The notes: generated from the letters alone by a model not told the origin. 64,000 nucleotides of DNA from Delftia sp. PS-11 (GCF_029870285.1 NZ_JACSYA010000023.1:54029-118028); one strand, 5' to 3'; counted from the stretch's first letter, positions 8,623-17,202 are shown. A program made the numbers and translations.

Positions 8623-10311
8623 TCAGCGCTTGGCCAGCCAGGTGCTGTAGAAGCTGGGCCGGCCCACGGCCTCGAAGCCCACCTCGCGCACCCAGGGCGC
8701 GCCCGCGAAGGCCTGGGGCTCTTCGAAGATGGGGATGACGTAGGCCTGGTCGATCAGGTAGTTCTGCACTTCGCCCGTCAGCGCCAGGCGTTTGGCGGGA
8801 TCGGTCTCGGCCGCGATGGCGTCGAGCAGGCCATTGAGCCGCGTGTCCTCGAAGGACTGCACCTTCTGGCTCACGCCGCCCTTTTGCAGCAGTGCGTTGC
8901 GGTTGGTCGGGTAGAAGTTGCTCTTGATCACGTCGGGATCGGCGCGGCCCACCATGCTGGGCAGCACGGCTGTCTTTTCGGGGTCCAGTGTGTCCACCGC
9001 GCGGCTGCCGGCATCGCCGGACAGCACATTGAGCTTGATGCCCAGGCGCGCCCACTGCTGGGCGACGAGCTGCAGCGTCTCCTTGTTCTGCGGCTGGGGC
9101 AGGGACTCGTAGGTCGAGAGCACCAGTTCCTTGCCGTCTTTCTGGCGCAGGCCATTGGCCCCCAGTGTCCAGCCGGCGTCTTCGAGCAGCTGCCTGGCCT
9201 TGACCTCGTCATAGGCCAGCTTGGCCGACAGGTCCACGAAGCCGGCCGCCGTCGAGGCGATGACCGAACGGGCCTGTGGATAGCGCGCCGAGAACAGGGT
9301 CTGCACGATTTCCTGGGCGTTGGTGCCGTGCAGCAGCGCCTGGCGCACCTTCAGGTCGGCCACCAGCGGATTGTCGGGACGGATGGCCACGCTGTTGTTC
9401 ACGCCGCGCGTGGACGGGGCATAGATGGTGAACTTCTGTTCTTCCACGCGTTTTTCGTCATAGGCCTGGATCTGGCGGATCAGGCCGGCCTGGCCGGCGA
9501 GCAGGGCGCCGATGCGCACGCTGTCTTCGGGCGTGACGACAAACTTCACTTCGTCCAGGCGTGCGCGGCCCTGGTGGGCCAGCTTGGCCGGACCCCAGGC
9601 GTAGTCCTTGCGCGCCTTGAGCACCAGCTCCTTGCCCAGCGTCTCGCTGGCCACCACGAAGGGGCCGGAGCCGATGATGCGCGTGGCGTCGCCCAACTCG
9701 TCGAAGGGGCGGTCCAGCGTGGCCGGCGAAACCAGGCCCGAGCCGATCACCGAGGTGCCCTGCAGGAAGCCCGGCGAGGGTTTCTTGAAGAAGAACTTCA
9801 CTGTCAGCGGATCGACGACCTCGCTGCGCTCGTAGTTGTTGATGACTTCGGAGACCGGCTGCTTGAGCGCCTTGTTGCCCAGGCCGTAGGTGTCGAAGTT
9901 GCGGGCCACGGCAGCTGCATCCAGCGGCGTGCCATCCGAGAAGGTGACGCCCGGGCGCAGCTTGAAGCTGTATTCGGTGGCATCGGCGTTGATGGTCCAG
10001 GACTCGGCGATCCAGGGCTGGATTTCCAGCGTCTTCGGGTCCTGGTAGGTCAGCTTGTCGGTGATCTGGTTGAGCACGCCGCCATTGGGGTAGAAGCCCC
10101 CGGCCGGCGGATAGAGGTTGGTGTGGGCCTGCTGCTCCAGATACACCAGGGTGCCGCCCTGAACGGGATCTGCCGAGGCCTGCGCCTGGGCGTTGTCGGC
10201 CGTCTTGGAGCAGCCCGCCAGCAGCAGGCCGCCTGCCACCGCTGCGATGGCTGCCCAGAGTACGGATTTTCTGGCCGATCTGCCCGTCTTCGAATGGGAA
10301 AACACGTTCAT
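8623..10311 (-). CDS. ABC transporter substrate-binding lipoprotein (KPN_01854-type, family 5)
   Basis: The 562-aa protein starts with a lipoprotein signal peptide ending LLLAGC and then reads as an extracellular solute-binding protein family 5 (DppA/OppA fold), for example PWIAESWTINADATEYSFKL. It should sit on the outer face of the inner membrane and deliver the ligand to the two permeases. The ATG at 10309-10311 was chosen because GACGAGGT precedes it and the signal peptide then has normal length; an in-frame ATG 30 nt upstream is less likely. It is the first gene of the operon, so the promoter lies in 10312-10597. The ligand is unknown. Confidence 0.9.
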   Translation of the reverse strand: MNVFSHSKTGRSARKSVLWAAIAAVAGGLLLAGCSKTADNAQAQASADPVQGGTLVYLEQQAHTNLYPPAGGFYPNGGVLNQITDKLTYQDPKTLEIQPWIAESWTINADATEYSFKLRPGVTFSDGTPLDAAAVARNFDTYGLGNKALKQPVSEVINNYERSEVVDPLTVKFFFKKPSPGFLQGTSVIGSGLVSPATLDRPFDELGDATRIIGSGPFVVASETLGKELVLKARKDYAWGPAKLAHQGRARLDEVKFVVTPEDSVRIGALLAGQAGLIRQIQAYDEKRVEEQKFTIYAPSTRGVNNSVAIRPDNPLVADLKVRQALLHGTNAQEIVQTLFSARYPQARSVIASTAAGFVDLSAKLAYDEVKARQLLEDAGWTLGANGLRQKDGKELVLSTYESLPQPQNKETLQLVAQQWARLGIKLNVLSGDAGSRAVDTLDPEKTAVLPSMVGRADPDVIKSNFYPTNRNALLQKGGVSQKVQSFEDTRLNGLLDAIAAETDPAKRLALTGEVQNYLIDQAYVIPIFEEPQAFAGAPWVREVGFEAVGRPSFYSTWLAKR

Positions 10312-10597
10312 ACCTCGTCGCCCCTCGGGCGCTGAAAACAAGACCCCCGGCGGTCCTGCCCCAGGTGGTGCGCAGTGCCGGTTCCATGGTCTTCATGCTA
10401 TCGAGGACAAATAATCTTGCTCATATATTGGGTAGCATCGTTATTCAAAAAACGACTAAGAAATGGTGGCGGCGCCATATCTGAAGTGCGCATAAGCGCA
10501 GACGAATTGCGTCCTTTGGCCGCAGCGGCGCGGCCTGAACAATGGCCTGGCACTTCCTTCTCTTGCCCTGCCTGCGGGGCGCATCGAAAGCCAGTCC
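10312..10597. promoter_or_regulatory. AT-rich divergent promoter region of the LLM/ABC operon and the OsmC gene
   Basis: A markedly AT-rich patch around 10405-10465 stands out from the GC-rich surroundings, as expected for promoters. On the minus strand TTGAAT (10448-10443) and TATATG (10427-10422) could be -35/-10 elements, but the 15-nt spacer is short, so the exact promoter is not settled. No clear operator palindrome was recognised. Confidence 0.4.
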
Positions 10598-11155
10598 ATG
10601 AGCGATCTCAACGAATACCTTGCCGAAAAGCGTGCCGCCGTGCTCGCGCGCAGTGCCGCCATCGCGGCCGGCACGGCCCAGCCTGCCCACCTCAAGGCCC
10701 ATGTGCGTGCCGAGGGCCGCAGCGGCGTGCGCCGCCTGCGCATCCGCGAGCACCAGATCATCAGCGACAGTCCGCCGGATTTCGCGGGCTACAACCTGGG
10801 CCCCAGCTCGCCCGAGCTGCAGCTGGGCGTGCTGGGCACCTGCGTGACCCACATTTTTCTGATCCAGGCGGCCGAGCGCCAGGTGCCGGTCGAAAGCCTG
10901 GAGGTGGAGGTCACGGGCATCATCGATCCGCGCGGCGGCAAGCCCGGCCATGAGGCCACGCCCATCTGGCCGCACGAGATCGGCTACACCGTGCATATCG
11001 ACTCGCCTGCCAGCCGGGCCGAGATCGATGCGCTGTTCGAGGCCGTGGAGCGCACCTGCCCCATCCTCAACCTGCTGCGCAATCCGCAGTCCATCCGTGC
11101 CCAGGTGCGTCACACCGACTCCAGCGCCGCAGCCTCCGAGCGCCTGGCGGCCTGA
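10598..11155 (+). CDS. OsmC/Ohr-superfamily peroxidase-like protein
   Basis: The 185-aa protein has the OsmC pattern: a reactive Cys in VLGTCVTHIFLIQAAERQ (C82), the following strand VESLEVEVTGIID, and a second Cys in ERTCPILNLL (C154), matching the two catalytic cysteines of OsmC-type organic hydroperoxide reductases. It is the first of two genes running away from the LLM/ABC operon, so it may share its control and could remove organic peroxides made by the flavin chemistry. That link is inferred from position only. No strong Shine-Dalgarno precedes the ATG. Confidence 0.85.
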   Translation: MSDLNEYLAEKRAAVLARSAAIAAGTAQPAHLKAHVRAEGRSGVRRLRIREHQIISDSPPDFAGYNLGPSSPELQLGVLGTCVTHIFLIQAAERQVPVESLEVEVTGIIDPRGGKPGHEATPIWPHEIGYTVHIDSPASRAEIDALFEAVERTCPILNLLRNPQSIRAQVRHTDSSAAASERLAA

Positions 11156-11179
11156 AACCCGCGCAGAAAGCACATTGCC

Positions 11180-11998
11180 ATGAGCCTGCCTCTCGACCAT
11201 ATCGTCATCGCGGTCCAGGACCTGGAACGCACCATTGCCGACTACACCGCCCTGGGCTTCAACGTGCTGCGTGGCGGCGAGCATCCGGGCCGCGCCACGC
11301 ACAACGCCCTGGTGGTGTTCGCCGACGGCGCCTATTTCGAGCTTATCGCCTGGCGTGCGCCCGCGCCCGAGGAACGCTGGTGGCAGCAGCTGCAGGCCCA
11401 TGGCGAAGGTCTGGTCGATTTCGCCCTGCTGCCCACCGAAACGGGGGCCGTGGTCGCCGCAGCCCAGGCGCGCGGGCTGGACTACGGGGCGCCCCATGAC
11501 GGCGGCCGTCTGCGGCCTGATGGCGCACAGCTGCGCTGGCGCAATGCGCGCCCCCATACCCAGGACCTGCCTTTTCTTTGCGGCGACCTGACGGACCGCG
11601 CATTGCGCGTGCCCGAAGGCGCTGCGCGCGTGCATCCCAACGGCGCCACTGGCGTGGCGCGCCTGGAGATCGCCGTGCACGACCTGCAGGCCAGCCTGGC
11701 ACGCTGGCGCGCGCTGCTGGGCCCGGGCGTGGACATCGGGCCGGTGCACACCGCCGCCGATGGCAGTGCGCGCCAGATTGCGCTGCAACTGGGCCGCACC
11801 GAGCTGGTGCTGGCGGCGCCGGCCCAGGCATCGGGTGATCTGGCGCATCGCCTGGCCACGCGTGGCGAAGGCCCTTATGCCGTTGTGTTGGCCGTGCCGC
11901 AGCAGGCGGCGGCCCAGGCGCTGGATGGGGCCGCCACCCATGGCGCGCGCATTGTGCTGGACCGGCTGGCACAGGCCGAGGAAACCGCCACCGCATAG
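11180..11998 (+). CDS. VOC/glyoxalase-like domain protein
   Basis: The 272-aa product begins LPLDHIVIAVQDLERTIADY, the classical first beta-alpha unit of the vicinal-oxygen-chelate fold. A second unit follows around residue 155 (GVARLEIAVHDLQASLARWR). It fits the glyoxalase-like group in which two modules form one metal-dependent or ligand-binding site. It lies 24 nt after the OsmC-like gene and is probably co-transcribed. Its enzyme activity cannot be predicted; dioxygenase, isomerase and binding roles all occur in this fold. Confidence 0.8.
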   Translation: MSLPLDHIVIAVQDLERTIADYTALGFNVLRGGEHPGRATHNALVVFADGAYFELIAWRAPAPEERWWQQLQAHGEGLVDFALLPTETGAVVAAAQARGLDYGAPHDGGRLRPDGAQLRWRNARPHTQDLPFLCGDLTDRALRVPEGAARVHPNGATGVARLEIAVHDLQASLARWRALLGPGVDIGPVHTAADGSARQIALQLGRTELVLAAPAQASGDLAHRLATRGEGPYAVVLAVPQQAAAQALDGAATHGARIVLDRLAQAEETATA

Positions 11999-12042
11999 GC
12001 GAAATACGGCGGCGCTAGAATGGCGCCCCCGCTGACACCCAT

Positions 12043-12064
12043 GCCCACTCCGGTGGGCGTTTTC
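12043..12064 (+). terminator. Candidate terminator hairpin
   Basis: GCCCAC and GTGGGC form a 6-bp stem around TCCG, followed by GTTTTC. It lies 45 nt after the VOC gene stop and before the Hsp70-like gene. The T-run is short, so efficiency may be modest. Confidence 0.55.
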
Positions 12065-12114
12065 GTTGCTGCCGTGGCCTGCCTGCGCAGGGCTGCGGCG
12101 CTGCGCCGCTTGCC

Positions 12115-13371
12115 ATGACGACTGCTTCCTCCCCCGCCACGCTGGGCATCGATTTCGGTACCTCCAACTCCGCCATGGCCTGGCGCGCTCCCGGACAGGC
12201 CGCGCGCCTGCTGCCGATCGAGGGCCAGGCCTGTGGCATGCCCACGGCCCTGTTCTTCCACACGGACGAGCACAGCACGCACTTCGGGCGCGATGCCATG
12301 GCCCAGTACCTGGACGGTGAGCCGGGCCGCCTGATGCGCTCGCTCAAGAGCCTGCTAGGCAGTGCGCTGCTGCAGGAAAAGACCGCCGTGCATGACCAGT
12401 TCGTCAGCTACCAGGACATCATCGGCATGTTCCTGCGCCGCGTGGCCGATCAGGCGCGCGCCGCGCTGGACGGCCGCCTGCCCGAGCGCGTGGTGCTGGG
12501 CCGGCCCGTGCATTTCGTGGATGAGCATCCCGAGCGCGACCGCCAGGCCCAGCAGGCGCTGGCCGAGGCCGCGCGCGCCGCCGGTCTGGGCGAGGTGGAC
12601 TTCCAGATGGAGCCCATCGCCGCTGCGCTGGACTACGAGCAGCGTCTCGCGCAGGAGTCGGTGGTGCTGGTGGTGGACATCGGCGGCGGCACCTCGGACT
12701 TCACTGTCGTGCGCCTGGGGCCCGGACGCGCCGGACGCAGCGACCGCCGCGACGACATCCTGGCCACCAGCGGCGTGCACATCGGCGGCACGGACTTCGA
12801 CCACCGCCTCAATCTGGCCCAGCTCATGCCGCTGCTGGGCTACCGCCACATCGGCCCCAGCGGCCGCGAAGTGCCCAGCCGCGTGTTCTTCGATCTGTCC
12901 ACCTGGCATCTGATCCAGTGGCTGTACTCGCCCAAGGCCCTGGCCGAGGCGCGCAGCCTGCGCACCGACTACAGCGACCAGCGCCTGCACAAGCGCCTGA
13001 TGGAGGTGCTGGAGCTGCGCGAAGGCCACCGGCTGGCCGCCATCGTGGAGCAGGCCAAGATCGAGGCGTCCACGCGCCATGCCGAAGCCGCCATCGATCT
13101 GGGCTGGCTGGAGACGGGCCTGGCGGCCGCCATCTCGCCCGAGGTGCTGCATGCGCAGTTGCAGGGCCCGCTGCAGCAGGTCGTGGCCTGTGCACAGAGC
13201 TGCCTGTCCCTGGCCGGCGTGGCGCCCCAGGCGCTGGATGCGATCTACCTGACGGGCGGCTCCTCGGCGCTGCGCACGCTGCGCGAGGCGCTGGCGCAGG
13301 CCTTGCCCGGCGTGCCCCAGGTCGAGGGCGATCTGTTCGGCGGCGTGGCCACGGGCTTGGCGTACGCCTGA
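12115..13371 (+). CDS. Hsp70-family protein, YegD-like (ATPase domain only)
   Basis: The 418-aa product has the actin-like ATPase signatures of Hsp70: phosphate loop 1 LGIDFGTSNSAMA at residues 10-22, phosphate loop 2 VVDIGGGTSDFTVVRLG and the adenosine motif YLTGGSSALRTLREAL. It ends where a DnaK substrate-binding domain would begin, so it lacks the peptide-binding lid, as does E. coli YegD. The client and partners are not known. It lies in a gap between the VOC gene and the convergent rsmI, with no J-domain or GrpE gene nearby. Confidence 0.87.
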   Translation: MTTASSPATLGIDFGTSNSAMAWRAPGQAARLLPIEGQACGMPTALFFHTDEHSTHFGRDAMAQYLDGEPGRLMRSLKSLLGSALLQEKTAVHDQFVSYQDIIGMFLRRVADQARAALDGRLPERVVLGRPVHFVDEHPERDRQAQQALAEAARAAGLGEVDFQMEPIAAALDYEQRLAQESVVLVVDIGGGTSDFTVVRLGPGRAGRSDRRDDILATSGVHIGGTDFDHRLNLAQLMPLLGYRHIGPSGREVPSRVFFDLSTWHLIQWLYSPKALAEARSLRTDYSDQRLHKRLMEVLELREGHRLAAIVEQAKIEASTRHAEAAIDLGWLETGLAAAISPEVLHAQLQGPLQQVVACAQSCLSLAGVAPQALDAIYLTGGSSALRTLREALAQALPGVPQVEGDLFGGVATGLAYA

Positions 13372-13387
13372 TGGGCTGTAGTGGCTC

Positions 13388-14329
13388 TCATGGCCCGTTG
13401 CCGTCCTCTTCGGCGGCCTGCTTGATGGCCAGGGCCGCGTCGTAGAGCCGGTTGCGCGGCGCGCCCGTGATGTCGGCGGCCAGGCGCACGGCGGTCTTGG
13501 TGGGCAGCTCGGCCAGCAGCAGGCGCAGCACGCGCAGCGCCTCGCCGTCTGCGCCATCGCCGGTGGCCGCCACCGGATGCAGCACCACGGCGAATTCGCC
13601 CTTGCTGCGCTGGGGCGAAGCCTGCAGCCAGGCGGTCAGTCCGCTGGCCGGCATGGTGGCGATTTCCTCGAATTGCTTGGTGATCTCGCGTGCCAGCGTC
13701 ACCGGGCGCGTTCCCAGCGTGGCCAGCGCGGCCGCCAGATCGGCGATGCGGTGCGGCGCCTCCAGCAGCACGGTGCAGCGTGGCTGGGCTGCCAGCTGCT
13801 GCACGGCGGCCAGCCGCTCGGCGGATTTGGTCGGCAAAAAGCCCGCGAACACGAAGCCGCCCTCGCCTTGCGAAGGGGGGACTGCGCCCGCCACGCTGAT
13901 GGCGGCCGTGATGCTGCTGGCGCCGGGCAGCGGGATGGCGCGCAGGCCCGCCGCCTGCACAGCGGCGCACAGGCGCGCGCCAGGGTCGCTGACGCCGGGC
14001 GTGCCGGCGTCACTCACATAGGCGATGCGCTGGCCCTGCTGCAGCCGTGCCACCACCTGCTGAGCTGCCTCGGCTTCGTTGTGCTGGTGCACGGCCAGCA
14101 GCTGGCTGCCGGGACGGTCCAGGCCATACGAGCGCAGCAGGCCCTGGGTGTGGCGCGTGTCCTCGCAGGCCACGCAGTCGGCGATTTGCAGCACATGCAG
14201 CGCGCGCAGGCTGATGTCGGCCAGGTTGCCGATGGGAGTGGCCACCACATAGAGTGCACCCTGCGGATAATGCTGGGATGCGGCGGCATCCTTGGCTGCG
14301 CCCAGCGCGGCGGCGAAAGAGGTAGTCAA
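13388..14329 (-). CDS. rsmI: 16S rRNA (cytidine1402-2'-O)-methyltransferase
   Basis: The 313-aa protein carries the RsmI (YraL) signatures LYVVATPIGNLADISLRAL, CEDTRHTQGLLRSYG and YVSDAGTPGVSDPGARL. The enzyme transfers a methyl group from SAM to the ribose of C1402 in the 16S rRNA decoding centre. The start is TTG at 14327-14329 with AAGGA about 6 nt upstream. This start shares one base with the ATG of the divergent yraN gene, so each gene's promoter must lie inside the other. The next genes on the other strand are the usual E. coli neighbours (YraN, DiaA-like, DolP-like), without the gammaproteobacterial lpoA. Confidence 0.94.
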   Translation of the reverse strand: MTTSFAAALGAAKDAAASQHYPQGALYVVATPIGNLADISLRALHVLQIADCVACEDTRHTQGLLRSYGLDRPGSQLLAVHQHNEAEAAQQVVARLQQGQRIAYVSDAGTPGVSDPGARLCAAVQAAGLRAIPLPGASSITAAISVAGAVPPSQGEGGFVFAGFLPTKSAERLAAVQQLAAQPRCTVLLEAPHRIADLAAALATLGTRPVTLAREITKQFEEIATMPASGLTAWLQASPQRSKGEFAVVLHPVAATGDGADGEALRVLRLLLAELPTKTAVRLAADITGAPRNRLYDAALAIKQAAEEDGNGP

Positions 14330-14754
14330 TGGGTTTCCTTGGGAAAAAGCCGGCAGGCGCAGCGGCGCCCGCCATCACGACCCGGCTGCGGGGGCAGCAG
14401 GCCGAGGATGCGGCGCTGGTCCATCTGCAGGCAGCCGGGCTGCGCCTGGTCGAGCGCAATTATCGGACGCCGGGCCGTGGCGGCGGCGAGATCGACCTGA
14501 TCGTGCGCGAGCGCGACGGCACGCTGGTCTTTGTCGAGGTGCGCAGCCGCAGCTCGCCAGCCTTTGGCGGTGCCGGCGCCAGCGTGGGTGCCGCCAAGCA
14601 GCGGCGCATCGTGCTGGCCGCGCGCCACTATCTGATGCGCTGCGCCTCGCCGCCACCGTGCCGCTTCGATGTGGTCCTGGTCGAGCCTGTCCGTGCGGGG
14701 CAGGCCGCGCATGTGCAATGGCTGCGGGCGGCCTTCGATGCCGATGGCGGCTGA
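14329..14754 (+). CDS. UPF0102 family protein YraN (nuclease-fold)
   Basis: The 141-aa protein fits the YraN family: RGQQAEDAALVHLQAAGLRL, ERNYRTPGRGGGEIDLIVRE and VFVEVRSRSSPAFGG. The GEIDLI...FVEVR arrangement (E, D, E-x-R) is the active-site layout of the PD-(D/E)xK/Holliday-resolvase-like nuclease fold. The biological role is not settled. AGAGGT lies before the ATG. The gene starts on the same base as the divergent rsmI and is followed by the SIS-domain gene after 74 nt. Confidence 0.88.
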   Translation: MGFLGKKPAGAAAPAITTRLRGQQAEDAALVHLQAAGLRLVERNYRTPGRGGGEIDLIVRERDGTLVFVEVRSRSSPAFGGAGASVGAAKQRRIVLAARHYLMRCASPPPCRFDVVLVEPVRAGQAAHVQWLRAAFDADGG

Positions 14755-14828
14755 GCCGCCCTGTGCCGTGGCACAAATAACGTCTCGCTACCCAAGGCAT
14801 CGGGCCCCGCAGGTATCATCGGGCCTCC

Positions 14829-15437
14829 ATGCTTGAGCAACGTATCCAACAGCATTTCATCGACAGCGCCGACCTGAAGTACCAGGCCGCCCAGGCGCTG
14901 AGCCAGCCCATTGCAGCGGCCGTGCAGGCCATGCTTGCGTGCGTGACCAGCGGCGGCAAGGTGCTGGCCTGTGGCGCTGGCGCATCGGCCGGTGATGCAC
15001 AGCTTTTTGCCTCGCTGTGCGTGGCGGGCTTCGAGCGCGACCGCCCCGAGCTGGCCGCCGTGGCCCTGGTCTCCGATGGCGGGCTGCTCGGCACCGTGGG
15101 CGCCACGGGCTCGGGCGGCAATGCCACCCAGTATCTGGCGCGGCAGGTGCGTGCCCTGGGCCAGCCGGGCGACCTGCTGCTGCTGATGTCGGCCAGCGGC
15201 AATGACGCCGCCGTGCTTGAAGCCCTGGACGCAGCCCATGAGCGCGACATGATGGCCGTGGCGCTGACAGGCCGCACCGGCGGCACCCTGGCAGCCCGGG
15301 TGCGCGAAACCGATGTGCTGATCTGCGTGCCTCACGACCGTGCTGCCCGGGTGCGCGAAACCCACACGCTGGTGCTGCACTGCCTGTGCGACGGCGTGGA
15401 CGCCCAGTTACTTGGTGAACAGGAGATGCCGCTATGA
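14829..15437 (+). CDS. SIS-domain protein, DiaA/GmhA-like
   Basis: The 202-aa sugar-isomerase-domain protein has GGKVLACGAGASAGDAQLFA and LLLLMSASGNDAAVLEAL, the two phosphosugar-binding loops of SIS proteins. In E. coli the gene in this exact neighbourhood is diaA, whose product helps DnaA load at oriC, while the near-identical fold GmhA isomerises sedoheptulose-7-phosphate for LPS. Here GAGAS replaces the usual GNGxS of GmhA. Gene context favours a DiaA-like role, but this is inference. The stop overlaps the start of the BON lipoprotein (ATGA). Confidence 0.87.
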   Translation: MLEQRIQQHFIDSADLKYQAAQALSQPIAAAVQAMLACVTSGGKVLACGAGASAGDAQLFASLCVAGFERDRPELAAVALVSDGGLLGTVGATGSGGNATQYLARQVRALGQPGDLLLLMSASGNDAAVLEALDAAHERDMMAVALTGRTGGTLAARVRETDVLICVPHDRAARVRETHTLVLHCLCDGVDAQLLGEQEMPL

Positions 15438-16150
15438 AGTTTCGTTGGTCCCATGCCGCCTGTGTCGTGCTGGCAGTCGCCTCGCTGTCGGGCTGTGTGG
15501 CCCTGGTGGGGGGCGGCGCCGTGATGGCGGGCATGTCGGCAGCCGACCGCCGCACCACCGGCACCCAGGTGGAGGATGAGGGCATCGAGCTGCGCGCCAG
15601 CAACCGCATCGCCGAGGTGCTCGGCGACAAGGCCCATATCAATGTCACCAGCTACAACCGCCAGGTGCTGCTGACCGGCGAAGCGGGCAATGAGTCCGAC
15701 CGCCAGACCATCGAGAAGCTGGTGCGCGAGCATGCCTCTGTGCGCAATGTCTTCAACGAGGCCGTGGTTGCGCCCTTCACCTCCACGCTGGGGCAGCGTT
15801 CCAAGGATGCGCTGATCACCGCCCAGGTCAAAGCCAGCCTGCTGGACGCCAAGGACATCCAGGCCTCGGCCTTCAAGGTCGTGACAGAGAACAAGGTGGT
15901 GTACCTGATGGGCATCGTCACGCCGCGCGAAGCCAAGCGCGGCGCCGAGGTGGCGCGCGGCGTCAACGATGTGACCAAGGTGGTGCGCGTGCTCGAAGTC
16001 ATCTCCGAGGACGAGCTGGCCCGCATGCAGCCCGCGCCCGTGAGCAGCGACGATGCCGGCAGGTCCGCCGTCTCCAGCCCCTCGGAAAGCGGCATGTCCA
16101 CCCCGCAGCCTGGCGCAGCCGTCACCCCTGTGGTCACCCCGGTGAAGTAG
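15434..16150 (+). CDS. BON-domain outer-membrane lipoprotein, DolP (YraP)-like
   Basis: The 238-aa protein has a lipoprotein signal with lipobox ASLSGC (Cys21) and then two BON domains, roughly residues 50-120 and 130-200. These read HINVTSYNRQVLLTGEAGNE and KVVYLMGIVTPREAKRGAEV. It ends in a Ser/Pro-rich tail. DolP in E. coli binds anionic phospholipids and supports outer-membrane integrity and BAM function. The ATG overlaps the SIS gene stop, and a strong terminator follows. Confidence 0.88.
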   Translation: MKFRWSHAACVVLAVASLSGCVALVGGGAVMAGMSAADRRTTGTQVEDEGIELRASNRIAEVLGDKAHINVTSYNRQVLLTGEAGNESDRQTIEKLVREHASVRNVFNEAVVAPFTSTLGQRSKDALITAQVKASLLDAKDIQASAFKVVTENKVVYLMGIVTPREAKRGAEVARGVNDVTKVVRVLEVISEDELARMQPAPVSSDDAGRSAVSSPSESGMSTPQPGAAVTPVVTPVK

Positions 16151-16166
16151 ATCGCCCGCTCCAATG

Positions 16167-16196
16167 AAAAAGCCGGAAGATGTTTCCGGCTTTTTT
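16167..16196 (+). terminator. Rho-independent terminator after the BON gene
   Basis: AAAAAGCCGGAA pairs with TTCCGGCTTTTT around loop GATGT, followed by TG and more T. It lies 17 nt after the BON stop and can also serve the convergent dehydrogenase gene. Confidence 0.93.
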
Positions 16197-16233
16197 GTTT
16201 GTCCGCCTGACCTGCCAGGCGGGCGTCCGCCGC

Positions 16234-17145
16234 TCAGGGGGTGAGCCGCTTGATCAGGCTGGAGGTATCCCAGCGGCGCCCGCCCATCTGCTGCACATCG
16301 GCGTAGAACTGGTCCACCAGAGCCGTGACCGGCAGGCGCGCGCCGTTGCGCTGGGCCTCGGCCAGCACCAGGCCCAGGTCCTTGCGCATCCAGTCCACGG
16401 CGAAGCCGAAGTCGAACTTGCCTTCGGCCATGGTGCGGCCCCGGTTGTCCATCTGCCAGCTCTGGGCTGCGCCCTTGCCGATGACGTCGAGCACGCTGGG
16501 GATGTCCAGGCCCGCGCACTGGCCGAAGGCGATGGCCTCGGACAGCCCCTGCACCAGGCCGGCGATGCAGATCTGGTTGACCATCTTGGTCAGCTGGCCT
16601 GCGCCGCTGTCGCCCATGCGGGTGCAGGCGCGCGAGAAGGCCATGGCCACGGGCTGCATGGTGGCGAAGGCTTCGGCATCGCCGCCGCACATCACCGTGA
16701 GCTGGCCGTTCTGGGCGCCGGCCTGGCCGCCCGAGACCGGGGCATCGATGAACTGGATGCCCAGCGGCAGGCCTGCAGTGTGCAGCTCGCGCGCCACTTG
16801 CGCCGATGCCGTCGTATGGTCGGCGAAGATGGCGCCACGGCGCATGCCGGCAAAGGCGCCGTCAGCGCCCAGCACCACCGAGCGCAGATCGTCGTCATTG
16901 CCCACGCAGCAAAACACGATGTCGGCGCCGGCCGCAGCCTCGCGCGGCGTGGCGGCATGGCCGCCGTTGAATTCTTCGCACCAGGCGCGTGCCTTGGCCG
17001 GTGTGCGGTTGTAGACCGTCACCTGGTGGCCTGCGGTGGCCAGGTGGCCGGCCATGGGGTAGCCCATGACGCCCAGCCCCAGAAAGGCGACGGAGAGGGG
17101 GGCGATGTCCGCATAGCTGCGGGCGGCGATGGAGGAGTCTGACAT
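16234..17145 (-). CDS. 3-hydroxyisobutyrate-dehydrogenase-like NAD(P)-dependent oxidoreductase
   Basis: The 303-aa enzyme has the Rossmann motif VAFLGLGVMGYPMAGHL near residue 18, the substrate-binding segment FIDAPVSGGQAGAQNG, and the catalytic lysine region GAGQLTKMVNQICIAGL of the beta-hydroxyacid dehydrogenase family (MmsB, GarR, GlxR). It should oxidise or reduce a short beta-hydroxyacid such as 3-hydroxyisobutyrate or tartronate semialdehyde. It stands alone, 57 nt upstream of the end of pilU in its own orientation, so the context does not identify the substrate. Confidence 0.88.
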   Translation of the reverse strand: MSDSSIAARSYADIAPLSVAFLGLGVMGYPMAGHLATAGHQVTVYNRTPAKARAWCEEFNGGHAATPREAAAGADIVFCCVGNDDDLRSVVLGADGAFAGMRRGAIFADHTTASAQVARELHTAGLPLGIQFIDAPVSGGQAGAQNGQLTVMCGGDAEAFATMQPVAMAFSRACTRMGDSGAGQLTKMVNQICIAGLVQGLSEAIAFGQCAGLDIPSVLDVIGKGAAQSWQMDNRGRTMAEGKFDFGFAVDWMRKDLGLVLAEAQRNGARLPVTALVDQFYADVQQMGGRRWDTSSLIKRLTP

Positions 17146-17202
17146 GGGGGGTCCTGATGGGTGGGGGGTGGACAGGTGGGTGGTGCGGTGCAGCGCCGTG
17201 CG

